Source: Pempheris klunzingeri (taxonomy: Eukaryota > Chordata > Actinopteri > Acropomatiformes > Pempheridae). Taken from it: a DNA stretch of 64,000 bases. Position 1 is the first letter of the stretch. Each line of letters opens with the position of its first letter. Under the pieces are notes generated by a model. That model did not search any database and was not told the origin of the DNA. It saw only the letters and a program-made list of their open reading frames with translations. Of this stretch, positions 1 through 10,130 are shown piece by piece. The position numbers were made by a program, and so were the translations under genes. Location of the stretch: assembly GCF_042242105.1 (NCBI RefSeq), contig NC_092024.1:3481501-3545500 (forward strand), read 5' to 3'.

Positions 1-8
1 TCGACGTC

Positions 9-21
9 AGTTTCGTTTCTC
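9..21 (-). promoter_or_regulatory. ISRE-like element upstream of ISG12 copy 1
   Basis: On the minus strand this reads GAGAAACGAAACT, about 45 bases upstream of the first ATG. It fits the IRF core AANNGAAA and resembles an interferon-stimulated response element, but the two GAAA cores are separated by one base, not the usual two. Its position just upstream of an ISG12-family gene supports interferon control. The window starts here, so the rest of the promoter is not visible. Confidence 0.55.
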
Positions 22-64
22 TGTAAAGCAAAATTTAGCGGAGCGGAGCGGGAGGAGAGCAGAC

Positions 65-909
65 ATGGTTCCGTGTGAGTACAGCTGTTCCTCTGACTGC
101 TTCTCATCATGTGTCCTCTCTGTGTGATCGGATGAGCTGCAGGTGTTCATGTCTGCTCTCATGCTGTGTTTCAGGGACTGCGGTCGCTATTGGAGCAGGA
201 GCAGGTAGGCCTTTGGACCGTGTTCATGCAGACAAGCCATTAACCCCCCCCCTTACTTCCTTACTTTAGTACTCTGGTGTAGTGACTCACAAGTATTTGT
301 CAGTAAAATGAGAGCAAGGCACAAATAAAGGTTTATATAAGGGGAAAATGAGAAGATCTGAACATGTTGTGGGTGTGTGGGTGTGTATGGGGGGTTAACT
401 GAATGTGTGCACGTGCAGTGAGTGCTGTGGTGGCGGTGCCAGTCGCTCTGGGGGCGGCAGGTTTCACCTCAGCTGGAATAGCAGCAGGATCTCTTGCTGC
501 GAAGATGATGTCGGCTGCTGCTGTGGCCAACGGAGGAGGGGTGGTGGCAGGGAGCACGGTGGCTGTGCTGCAGTCTGCAGGTAAACACCACAACCAGGTG
601 ATTCAGGGGGGGTTTGATTATTCTGTGTTAGTGGTGACGTAAGGAAAGGGGAGTGAGTGTGTGTGGGTGGGGTGGAGGGTGGAACTGAAACCACAAAGTC
701 ACATTAGGGATCTGAAGTGAACAACTGCAGCATCAACACATATCTATGTGTGTTTGGAAACAGTTCTCTCTGCAGCTCCACACCCCGATAACCTCCTGTG
801 GAATGTGTCTGCAGGTGCAGCAGGTCTGTCAGGAGCCGCCACTGCAGCTGTGGCCGGAGCAGGAGGAGCAGTGGGGTGGCTGACCAGCTTCATCCCCAGG
901 AGGTCCTGA
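65..909 (+). CDS. isg12: ISG12/IFI27-like interferon-inducible protein, copy 1 (4 exons)
   Basis: Small hydrophobic Gly/Ala-rich protein of the ISG12 (IFI27/IFI6) family. In vertebrates these are interferon-induced membrane proteins linked to mitochondria or the nuclear envelope and to apoptosis and antiviral responses. Coding exons are 65-74, 175-204, 419-580 and 815-909, all bounded by AG/GT, giving 98 residues. The protein starts MVPWTAVAIGAGA. The core exon carries the family segment around ALGAAGFTSAGIAAGSLAAK, and exon 4 encodes Gly/Ala repeats ending GWLTSFIPRRS. The exon 1 ATG was chosen because copy 2 has a 10-base first coding exon in the same place. There is no cleavable signal peptide. 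An ISRE-like motif lies just upstream. The family call is firm; orthology to a particular mammalian member is not resolvable. Confidence 0.88.
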
Positions 910-1855
910 GGCAGCAAGAAGAATTTGTAGAGCAATTTTAATAGACAGCACTTCTGTGAAATGTTTTAAATAATCTGGTTCAGTGTGTGTGATCCGTTTC
1001 CATTTCACATGGTGTCCACGTGTAAATGATGCAAGAGGAAAAACTCACCAGGTCACCTGATTCTGAATATATTGCCTAAGAGGAGGAAAAGCCAAATTTA
1101 GAAATGATTAATCTGATATGTACGGTGGCCCTGAAGGGACAGGGTAAGATGTGTGATTGGACAGAGTTTCTTCATTAGATGTGTTTAGACATTCATTGAA
1201 TAAATTGATTGTGTTTTGTGAAATGATGCAGTGTTTTGACCCTCCAGGCCACTGTAGTGATGTCATAAAACAAGTTTGTGGGAGTATACTCACTGAGTTG
1301 GGGATGTAGCCAATAATGGATCATTTTAAAAAATAAAATAAAATCAGCATTATAAATCTTTCTCCATCTTTCTGTCTTTTATTATGAAAGTAAAGAATTT
1401 GTTCATGGTATAAAACCCTCAAGTGTGTCATGTCAAATGTTCCCTGCTATAAAGCATCTCCAGACCGTCTGCAGAACTAAGGATTGATCATGTGAGTAAA
1501 CCAGAGACCGATTAGATTGCGACCTGAAAAGTTTTATCTTAGTTTTTAATCCTTTAAATCCAAACATTCTTCAGACATTTCTCTAAAAACCAAACTGGTG
1601 AAAATGAGATCCTGGCTCACTGTCTTTGGTGCATTTAACAGTGTTGATTAATGTGCGTTGTCCCTGCGGACAGAGAGTGAAATCAAAACGATATTCAGAC
1701 CCTGAACAAGGGATGCAGATGAAGCTGAACTACACTGGTTTTGACAAGTCTTGTTTTTGTTCTATTCTTTGTCATGACCTCAGAAATGTTATTTACTTGG
1801 ATGAATGGAGAGCAGAACTGTGTTCCACCCTCTAGTGTTCTGGCTTCATTTCTCA
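910..1855. other. spacer between the two ISG12 genes
   Basis: No coding region recognised. An AATAAA at about 1332-1337 could be a distal poly(A) signal for copy 1, but no nearer canonical signal was seen after its stop. Short ORFs here have no family resemblance. Confidence 0.5.
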
Positions 1856-1883
1856 GGAAATGAAACTTAAGCCCAGTATATAA
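1856..1883 (+). promoter_or_regulatory. ISRE-like element plus TATA box of ISG12 copy 2
   Basis: GGAAATGAAACTT at 1856-1868 is followed within ten bases by TATATAA at 1877-1883. The ATG of copy 2 is at 1998. The arrangement predicts a start site near 1910 and a leader of about 90 bases. As in copy 1, the GAAA cores are separated by one base, which still satisfies the IRF core AANNGAAA. The pairing of motif, TATA box and ISG12 gene makes interferon induction likely, though untested. Confidence 0.6.
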
Positions 1884-1997
1884 CTGCCCAGTTGATGGCT
1901 TTAGAGCAGGACTCTCTCCGTAGCCCTGCACCTTAGTAAAGATCTGTGTAATCTGGCTGGTGCAGTTGTTCTGTCAGGAGCTGTCCGAAGAGAACAC

Positions 1998-3064
1998 ATG
2001 GACCCTGGTGAGTACCACTGTTCCTCTAATGGTGATTGGACAGTTCTTTGAAATGACTGCTGTTTTTGCCTGCACATTTAATTCAGAAGATCTACTAGTA
2101 ACCACAGAAAATGTCCTTGGTTAGGCCACATGAGCTGTAAATGGTGATTTCTGCTCTCCTCTTGTGTTTCAGGGACGGCTGCGTTAATTGGAGCAGGAGC
2201 AGGTAGGACTTCTGTACATCTGTGCTCACTTTTTAGATTAGATTAGATTCAACTTTATTGTCATTACACTTGTACAGTACAAGGCAATGAAATGCAGTTT
2301 GGCATCTAACCAGAAGTGCAATTTGTAGCAAGTGCAGAAATATATAAAGGGTATGTACAGAATATACAGACTGACTTTAAAACGCTTCAATGCAGAAAAG
2401 CCATTTACATGATAAACTTATATCGTGGGAGATCCATGTAAATCCACGTTAGCCAACTGTCATTGGCAACAAAGTTCCCTCCGCTGTGTTCACATCCATG
2501 TCCAGTGGGTGCTGTGGTGGCGGCTCCAGTCGCTCTGGGGGCGGCAGGTTTCACCTCAGCTGGAATAGTAGCAGGATCTCTTGCTGCGAAGATGATGTCG
2601 GTTGCTGCTGTGGCCAACGGAGGAGGGGTGGCGGCAGGAGGAGTGGTGGCTGCTCTGCAGGGAGCAGGTAAAATCTGTTACTTGATCTTTAAGATGAATT
2701 TTAATCTTTTTGTGAGACCGATTATCATTGCTGGAATAATAATCGCAGGAACGTTCATAATACAAAATCCCACACAGTTGTCTCTCAAACCTGAAATAAC
2801 TATAATTTGACAGTCATATCAGAGATTTGCAATTATGGATTTACAGTACAGTGTTCAGGCAGAACAGAATGGCAATGCTGTGTACAATAGTGCTGCTGTT
2901 CCATTGAATCATCAGGCTTGAGGGTGGGGCTCTCTGCAGCTCCACGCCCCGATAACCTCCCGTGGAATGTGTCTGCAGGTGCAGCTGGTCTGTCAGGAGC
3001 CGCCACTGTAGTTGTGGCCGGAGCAGGAGGAGCAGTGGGGTGGCTGACCAGCTTCTTCGGCTGA
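1998..3064 (+). CDS. isg12: ISG12/IFI27-like interferon-inducible protein, copy 2 (4 exons)
   Basis: Tandem paralogue of copy 1. Coding exons are 1998-2007, 2173-2202, 2506-2667 and 2979-3064, with lengths 10, 30, 162 and 86; only the last differs from copy 1. They give 95 residues, beginning MDPGTAALIGAGA and ending WLTSFFG. The core exon matches copy 1 almost base for base, including the segment around GFTSAGIVAGSLAAK. The intron just before exon 4 is also shared, which points to recent duplication or gene conversion. The second intron carries a truncated LINE tail. An ISRE-like motif and TATA box lie upstream and AATAAA lies at 3151. The function is as for copy 1 by family, not by direct evidence. 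Confidence 0.88.
2234..2390 (-). mobile_element. truncated LINE 3' tail in ISG12 copy 2 intron
   Basis: The segment opens with repeated TTAGA followed by an AACTTTATTGTCATT stretch. Read on the minus strand this is the typical teleost LINE tail ending CAATAAAGTTGAATCTAATC. Only the 3' end survives and no coding part remains. Confidence 0.65.
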
Positions 3065-3150
3065 AGATCATGAAGGAACTCTATGGATTTGCAATATCTT
3101 TTTACTTTTACCAAATAGAAGCAACTGAACATGTTATCATCTCACAAGGC

Positions 3151-3156
3151 AATAAA
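3151..3156 (+). terminator. poly(A) signal of ISG12 copy 2
   Basis: AATAAA 87 bases after the stop codon of copy 2 and in the same orientation. It predicts a transcript end near 3175. Confidence 0.6.
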
Positions 3157-3164
3157 TCAGTTGT

Positions 3165-4283
3165 GAACAATATTGGTTCAGTGTGTCTTCTGTAAATATT
3201 TCCATCCTTCATAACGTCCCCCAGAAATGAGTGAATTACTTAAAGTAGTAATAATTAAAGTTATAAAGTTTTTTTACACAGTTTCACAGCGCAGCACCGT
3301 ACAGTAACCAGCCAGTCAGCTGGGCAAAGGCTGATTTCTCAGGTATATAAGATTAGAATGATTATGTGGGGGTCATTTTGTAAATGTAGAACACTGATAC
3401 TGATACTGTCATTTGTGATTAAATCAAAATTTGATAAAATTCACAATGTATTTCAGTATCCACAAATAAAGTGTGAAGACGAAGAAGAAGAAGAAGAAGA
3501 AGAGTATATTAGATCGGTCGTACATATTCCAAATCTGTGAGCGATCAACAAGTTTTTGCTTTGTTCTATAATACCAGAACTCAGAGACAGAACACCGAAA
3601 TGGAACACAGCCACAATGACCTAAAGCTCACTGCCCGCAGAGCCGTCCAGGACGACCAGGAGCCAAACTGTCATCTGATGAGACCTGCTGAGGCCTTCAC
3701 GCCACCCGAGGAATGGTTTGACAGAGCTCAGCAGCCTGTTTGACACATTCACTCTGTAATCAGTGTCTACTTTCTAATTGTCTGTCTGTGCCAAACCTGA
3801 GAGCAGCATACTGTAGTAACAGATGAGGACTCCATACCGTGTGCACAGTGTGTTGGCACCGTGAGGCCGAGAATTAAACTCTGCCCACTCTCTCCACTCA
3901 CACACAGACTTACCTCAACAAACCCGAAGAATTGCTCCCACTTTTTTTTTTTTTTTTTTACACTCAAAATGAGCCAATTCATCAGTTTTCAACCATGGTG
4001 CTGTGAAAGCCGACAGTCCAGTGTCCTCAGTTCCTCCTGAACACTTGCCACCTGGTGACAGAGGGATCAGCACCTCTGCATGGCTGCCAGCTGGTGTCTG
4101 CAGCTCTGTTCTTTTCTATTTATGAGAGAAGAGAACCAGCAGGAAAACACACACACATCTGAAAGAGGCCACCATAGATTGGAATACTGCTTTCAGACCG
4201 TAAACATATGGACTTAGTTCAAAAGTGACACGCTGAGATATGTTAGGACCTTCTTGCTGTGAGGCAACAGTGCTGCTCACAAA
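3165..4283. other. intergenic, with GAA microsatellite and poly-T
   Basis: No gene recognised. It holds a perfect GAA run at about 3481-3504 and a poly-T run at about 3942-3959. The stretch 3547-3620 shares two blocks with 8034-8080, so it is probably part of a dispersed repeat. The short ORFs here are not family members I know. Confidence 0.5.
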
Positions 4284-4291
4284 TCAATAGT

Positions 4292-5303
4292 CAGTGGCGG
4301 GCCGTTCACTTTACACCTGGGCCTTCAGTGGCGTCCTACCTGAATCAAACCCCCTTTTAATACCATCATTATGACGTCACGGCTATAGAAACCATCAGTA
4401 TCATACAGAAAGGCAGTATAACAGGACGCTGCATCGCAGACAGGTGTCTAATGCTGGAGAATGAATGACATCACTAAAGCAAGAAACCCAATTAAAAGAA
4501 TTCAACAAGTCACCAAACACTCGAACCACCGACTCGGCTCCACACACACAGTCGTTCAGATGTCAACACCAGACATTCTCAGCAACACACTCTGCTCCTC
4601 GGAGCCTGTAAGCCGAGGGTACCGCTCCTAGTTACTGACCTGAAAGTGGTGGACTAACCCTTTTCCCGGCTGGGACAGGCTCGCTAGCTTCGATGTTGGC
4701 CAGCATTTCCTCAAAATGTCCAGCTTTTCTTGGAAAGTCCGCCTTGAAAATGGATTTCTAAGTAGATCTGCGACCAAATGAACATCTTCTCCTCCGTCAG
4801 CCATTGTGGGTTAAAAAACTGCTATTAATACTTAAGATTATGATAAAGTTTTAGCTCGTGCAGGTCGCTACAGGTAAGAATCGCTAGCTTTGGCTAAGCT
4901 CTCTGACCAGCCAATCAGAGGATGTGAAAATACTGACGTCATCGTACACCTGCTAAAAGACCCTGGGGTCACCAGGTCGAAATCTGATTGGTTAAAGCAA
5001 CAGTTTCATTGTGATGTATTTTAAGCTACAGGTGCCTGCACTTTAGATCCTGAAGGCCTCAGGGCAGATTTCTTTGACCCTGGCAACACATGATGGCTGA
5101 AATATGATTGGATAAAAGCTCTAACATAGACATACACTGCTGGAAGCCCCCCAGCCCAGAGACACACAGACACTATGAGATGAAGAGCATAGACTATTAG
5201 GAATAATCTAAAAAGATTAATGGGAAAATATTAAAACGTAAATCAGTGATTCTGAGTTTAGGCCAGCAGAGAAGGCCTTGCTGGCCCTGACGGCCCACCA
5301 CTG
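4292..5303 (-). mobile_element. non-autonomous hAT-type DNA transposon
   Basis: The ends are inverted repeats: CAGTGGCGGGCCGT on the left, and on the right the reverse complement of a segment reading CAGTGGTGGGCCGT. Flanking 8-base direct repeats are TCAATAGT (4284-4291) and TCAATTGT (5304-5311), one mismatch apart. Eight-base target duplications and CAGTGG-type ends are hallmarks of the hAT superfamily. At 1012 bp it is too short for a full transposase and keeps only one N-terminal coding exon on the minus strand, so it looks like an internal-deletion derivative. Confidence 0.8.
4640..4804 (-). pseudogene. remnant transposase N-terminal exon inside the hAT element
   Basis: From ATG at 4804 the minus strand is open for 55 codons to a GT donor (GTCAGT) at 4639. 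It begins MADGGEDVHLVADLLRNPF and continues SRRTFQEKLDILRKCW. The SRRTFQEK-type segment resembles the N-terminal part of hAT/ZMYM-like transposases just before their zinc finger. No zinc finger, catalytic core or dimerisation domain follows, so it cannot encode an active transposase. It sets the element's coding orientation as minus. Confidence 0.6.
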
Positions 5304-5429
5304 TCAATTGTAATGTAAAATGCGTATAGCTGTGAGGGTGTCAGGGTACGGGCACATATCTGAGCTACGTAGACCATATTCACATCTACCTCTAGCTGTT
5401 CATTCTGTATACAATGTGTATTAGCACTA

Positions 5430-5640
5430 CTTGTACTTAAGGTATATAGTGCAGGTGGCACATTATTATATGTGTTATACTTTTATACCTGCACTGCCTA
5501 CAGCAAGTGCTGCATATCTTAGCTTATTATTACTTTTTAGTCTTGTTTCATTCTGGATTACTTACTTTATAAGACCTCATGCAGTACTGTACTCAATCAT
5601 AGTCAGACAATAAAGCACAATTGAATTTGAACACAGAAAA
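5430..5640 (+). mobile_element. truncated LINE 3' tail
   Basis: AT-rich stretch ending in CAATAAAGCACAATTGAA, a common form of teleost LINE 3' terminus. It sits directly before a second LINE fragment in the same orientation. No coding part is retained. Confidence 0.45.
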
Positions 5641-6195
5641 CCTTAAAGGGATGACCTGTAACCCTTTAAGACTGAACAGACTGGTCAGGAGGGCCGCTTC
5701 TGTCCTGGACTGCTCCCTGGACTCCATAGAGGAGGTGTGTGAGAGGAGGACACTAACAAAACTCAAGTCCATCATGGACAACCCCTCTCACCCTCTGCAC
5801 GGGACTGTGGGGGCCTTCAGCAGCTCCTTCAGCAGCAGGCTGAGGCCCCCACCCTGCAAGAAGGAAGGTCATTCCTCCCATCAGCCATCAGACTCTTTAA
5901 CAGCAGCATCACTGGCTGATGTTAACACACTGAGGAACAGTCCATAGTTACTACGTAGTTGCAAACTGGCACTGTTTTTCATTCATATCATTCCATTCAT
6001 TTCATACTCCTGTCCATACTTGTACATTTTGTGTCCATAGTGTAAATATTTATTTATCATTACAACATATATTTATTTGTTATTGCTTATTTTCTACTGC
6101 TGTTTTCTTTACTCTTTCTTTTTTCTATTGTTGCTGCTGTAACATGTGAATTTCCCCCTATGGGGGATCAATAAAGAAAAGTCTAAGTCTAAAAC
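5641..6195 (+). mobile_element. 5'-truncated, frameshifted LINE (C-terminal ORF end and 3' UTR)
   Basis: The reading frame encodes RLNRLVRRAASVLDCSLDS, the C-terminal signature of L2/Rex1-like non-LTR retrotransposon polyproteins. After about 75 residues a frameshift moves the conserved RSFLPSAIRLFNSS segment to another frame (near 5868-5910). The fragment ends with GGGGGATCAATAAAG and short TCTAAG repeats, a normal LINE 3' end. It is a dead-on-arrival copy. Confidence 0.8.
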
Positions 6196-8259
6196 ATCCA
6201 GACATGTAATTCCACCTTGTGACCACCGGAGGTCAGTGAACACTCAGGATTGCAGGCTCATGGCACCTGTGGAGTCCAGCAGCACACTGACTCTTCCGGT
6301 GCAATAGACTCTGACAGGAAATGCTGCTCTGGTCTTCTGGTGCCTGCTGCCGTTATGTGACAGGGGTCTGGGGCACTGTTTGCTGCTGGAGCTCTATTGG
6401 TTTTGTTCTCGTTAGGGGACCTGTTAGCACCTGCATAGCTGACTATGTAGAACTGGCGCTGCTGGATCAGCACACCAAGAGAACAGATCGGCCTGTTGCT
6501 GGGCTTCCCGTTTAATGTGATGAACAGTGGCGTGTTGGCTGTGGTTAACACTGACACCTCACCGCTTCACCAGTGTTGAGCCAAAGCACCTAGACCGTTA
6601 GCTGTGGCCAACTGTATCTTTGTGAGCATAATGTTAATATCCTCTAAAAACAAAAACAGCCTGAGGCTTCTTTTAAATCACTTGTTAAAACTAACTTTTA
6701 CACTTTATCTCTGCTTCAGTTTTCTTATTACATTTATTTGCCTATTTTTCTCTACACTTTCTTATCTTGTCTTTCCTGACAGATCAAGAAAAATCTGTTC
6801 TTGTACTGTACAGAAAATCTGATCCTGATCCTCCCCCCCCCCCGAGACACCACAGTGTAACTGTGTCCTCCTGCCCATCCAGCAGCATAGTGACAGTGTT
6901 CGATCATGTCAACACGTCAGAAGAGAGGAATACGGCTGTGTTCGTGGACCAGTGCCCTTCACACATCAATAGCTGAAATCCTAGCACGGCCACTTTCCCT
7001 GAAATCAAATGCTGAGTTTCTGGGATCTTTTACCGAGACATCATGTAATTTAATCCTTACAAATGTCTTTGCATCGTTCGTAAAGACACACTTTACACAC
7101 ACACTTTACAGCAATCAGCAGCAAGCCGGACAGTATGCTACACACTCCACTGATCCGTATTGTGCGTACATGAGCACACATCCTGTCTCTTACATGAGCT
7201 GCGATTAAATCTACTCCCACCCTGAGGCCTGTTTATAGCTCAGACTGAGACACACAAGCATATCTGTGACTTTTTATTCTTCTCTGGGCGTTTTTTGTCA
7301 GTAGATTTCAGCCAGAGTGCAGCTTTTTTCCCTCCTTCGTAAAAGTAACACTTGAAGAGCATGCCCATCATTTGAACACAGCATGCTCGCTGTGAGTGAA
7401 TGTGTGTGTGCTGAGTAAGCACAGAACCGCTGATAACTCCGCAAGGGTAATTAAAGGGAAATTGATTTTAGTCTTGCGAAGCTGCTCTGAAACAAACAAA
7501 GCAGTAATAGGCAAACAAAGGGCTAATAAACTTTAAACATGGAGATGTTGAGACGTGCTGGCCATGAAGCTGCTGTGCAGTCACTGTTCTGCTGCTTGAT
7601 GAGGCCGCAAAAATGATTCTCAGATCCCATTTCAGAGCCTATGTTTAGAAAGCACAGCATTTGTAAGTGGTTTTCATTTACATGTTTGATAAAAATGCCT
7701 TTCAGAAGAAGAGTAGTCTACACTCAGCAGATTTCAGCCACTCAGCCACACACATATGTGAATAGAATAAGAGCACTAAACACAACCAAGTGTGTTAGCG
7801 GTCAGCTGGACGTCTGATCTCACTGATAAGTTGTTCTTCTCAGGCAGCTGGTGTAAATGAAGATAGGATTTAATAAAAAAAGTACCATTTGAATTTGATT
7901 AAAGTCAGTATATTTTCATACAGCATTATTCAATGTGACCATATTGAGCGATTATGTACAAATAATGTGTGATGTGTAAATAATCTTTGAGCAAGCTGCC
8001 TGCATGTGCAGTCAAAAATAATCTACAACTAAACAAGCTTTTGCTTTGTGCCACAGAACACCGAAATGGAATGCAGCCACCGGTCATTTAAGTATTGCAT
8101 TACACCCGTGCTTTTCCTGCTATGACAATTCAGAAGGTCGGTGGTGAAAAAGACCCGGCAGCGAAGAGGTTGAACAGGAAAGTGGACCAGACATTGTAAA
8201 CCTGAAGCCAGGTTACCACTGAATCACTGGCTGACTTGCAGACTACTGCTGGACCGTAG

Positions 8260-8560
8260 AGGATGGGTTCACATTTTTAAGTCTGTTTTAAAACAACTCT
8301 GAACTGAAATAGTTAATGGTTGCTGTGACTGTTCCTCCTGTTCATACTCACCATGAAGAGATTTATAAAGCCAATATTCAGCTAAAGCTAACATCAGGCC
8401 TCAGCTGTCTGGACAGTAAAAGGTGGGGGTGTTCCAAAGTTAGTCTTTTCGGTGCAAAGTCCCCTCTTTGTATTTCACCACACTTTCCTTGCTGAGCTGC
8501 AGTGGATCGACAGAATACTGAAAAGGCTCTAACTTAGGGAGGCGTTGGCTCATGTTCTTG
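8260..8560 (+). repeat. interspersed percomorph repeat, copy 1
   Basis: It begins GGTTCACATTTTTAAGTCTG and includes an AGCTAAAGCTAACATCAGG segment and AAAGTTAGTCTTTT. The same motif order occurs at about 18385-18730. I recall this as a common dispersed repeat of spiny-rayed fishes; its class is not assigned here. Confidence 0.5.
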
Positions 8561-9754
8561 GGTTTTTGGTGCACGTCGTCCCTTTTGCACGCCACTGTAG
8601 TTGTTAACATGCACGCCAACAGCTTCATTACTTCATACTAGCAGGTTTAGGCTTTTGTTTTTAACGCTCGCAGTACCCCATCAGCACAGACACTATCTCT
8701 GCATTCCTGACGCCTGGTCGCCCTTCACTATCGAGATGACCACAGATATTGCTGACACCCAGTTTCACTTCTAAAGACTGAAGGGATGAACTAAATCAGA
8801 GTGCAGTGCCGTGTGACTTTGAGCATAAAGGCAGGATGCCAGAGGAGGGACCCAAGCATAAAAGGTGACCATACCCCTGAGTGCTGACGTAAGCGTTTAT
8901 TTAAGGGCTGAAGTCACAGGCTACTTAGCGATTCCCTGACAGCTGATGCCTGCAAAGTACCACAAATATTGTAGTCATCAGCTGCCAGTGAAAATAATCT
9001 GAATAAAGATCACCACCTCTCCACAGGCAGTATTGTAGATGCCATGATTTATATTACAATCAATTGGATAGAGACAGATGTTTCTGTTGTCGACAGTATT
9101 GGCGTCCTGTGGAGGGCAGCTCGGTTTTCATTGATCGGCACATTCTTATCTGTGGGGAGAAATACAGATAAAACACACACAGATGAATGTTGTCGATGAT
9201 GTTGATAAAAGTAACTGCGGCAAGAAGGAGAGCTTTAACCACAGCGCGGCTCCACGTCTGTTTACACAGCCAACACATACGTGAAGTACAGCTGTGTGGA
9301 AGAAATTCAAATAATACACATAACTTCATTGTCCAGGATTATTCTTCTCTGTTTTTTATGGGATGAATTCTTGCTGTTGTTGACCATGCGGGCACATTGA
9401 TTAAGAGCTCATTATGCTGATGACCAAACACACAGAAACTAAAAGCCTTTTGACACAAATTACAACTGAGACATGAGAACAAAATGCGTGGATCAATAGC
9501 AGATGAGGACAGAAGCAACAGAGCGGTGGGAATGGAGATGGTGCTTTGTCAAATCTCCCCACTGGGCACAAATTGTGGGTGGTTTTTTTTGCAGCAAATG
9601 AAAGAATGAAGTCTTTCGCTACTGAACTTTCATAATGCATATAATGGCTCGAACACTGGGTATTGCACATGTAGTATGACATTTTGGGAATTGATTTTTT
9701 CAAAAAGTTAATTGGAAACACTCCCATAAACATTTGCTAATTCTGTAGCTAGAT

Positions 9755-9830
9755 TCAGCAGTCGGTGAGCTCAGCATAGCAGAGAGACTGGGCAGGGGAA
9801 AGCGGCTAACCTGGCTCCGTCTATAGGCAA
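9755..9830 (+). repeat. fragment of interspersed percomorph repeat
   Basis: Contains GCATAGCAGAGAGACTGGG and GGGGAAAGCGGCTAACCTGG, then AGGCAAAAAAAATCC and CAGCACCTC. This is the same family as the longer copy at about 63318-63560. Confidence 0.45.
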
Positions 9831-10130
9831 AAAAAATCCAAGAAGCAGCACCTCGATAGCACATGAATCCACTTATTACATCTTCTTTGTTTAATCTGAA
9901 CTAATTCTACTAATCTGAACTACTCTGTGTGGGGTTCTACCAGGCATGTACACAGGTAGGCTCCAGGGAGGGCTCAAGCACCTTCCCTTTGGCCTCAGAC
10001 TACATAAATGTCCTTTATGCAAGACCAGTTTTGTGCTCCAGGGTGGGGGTGGGCGTGGGGGTCTGCTGCCCCTTCTTCAGGTTAGAGCCCCTAAAAATCT
10101 CTGTGCACGTTGCTGGGTTATGTGCTGCGT

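Larger units (their letters stand above)
6196..10130. other. intergenic between LINE fragment and kcns3
   Basis: No gene recognised. It contains a repeat related to 3547-3620 (8034-8080), an interspersed repeat (8260-8560), part of another repeat (9755-9830) and a poly-C run near 6833. Small ORFs at 6258-6557, 9060-9329 and 9401-9733 show no recognisable domain. Confidence 0.5.
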
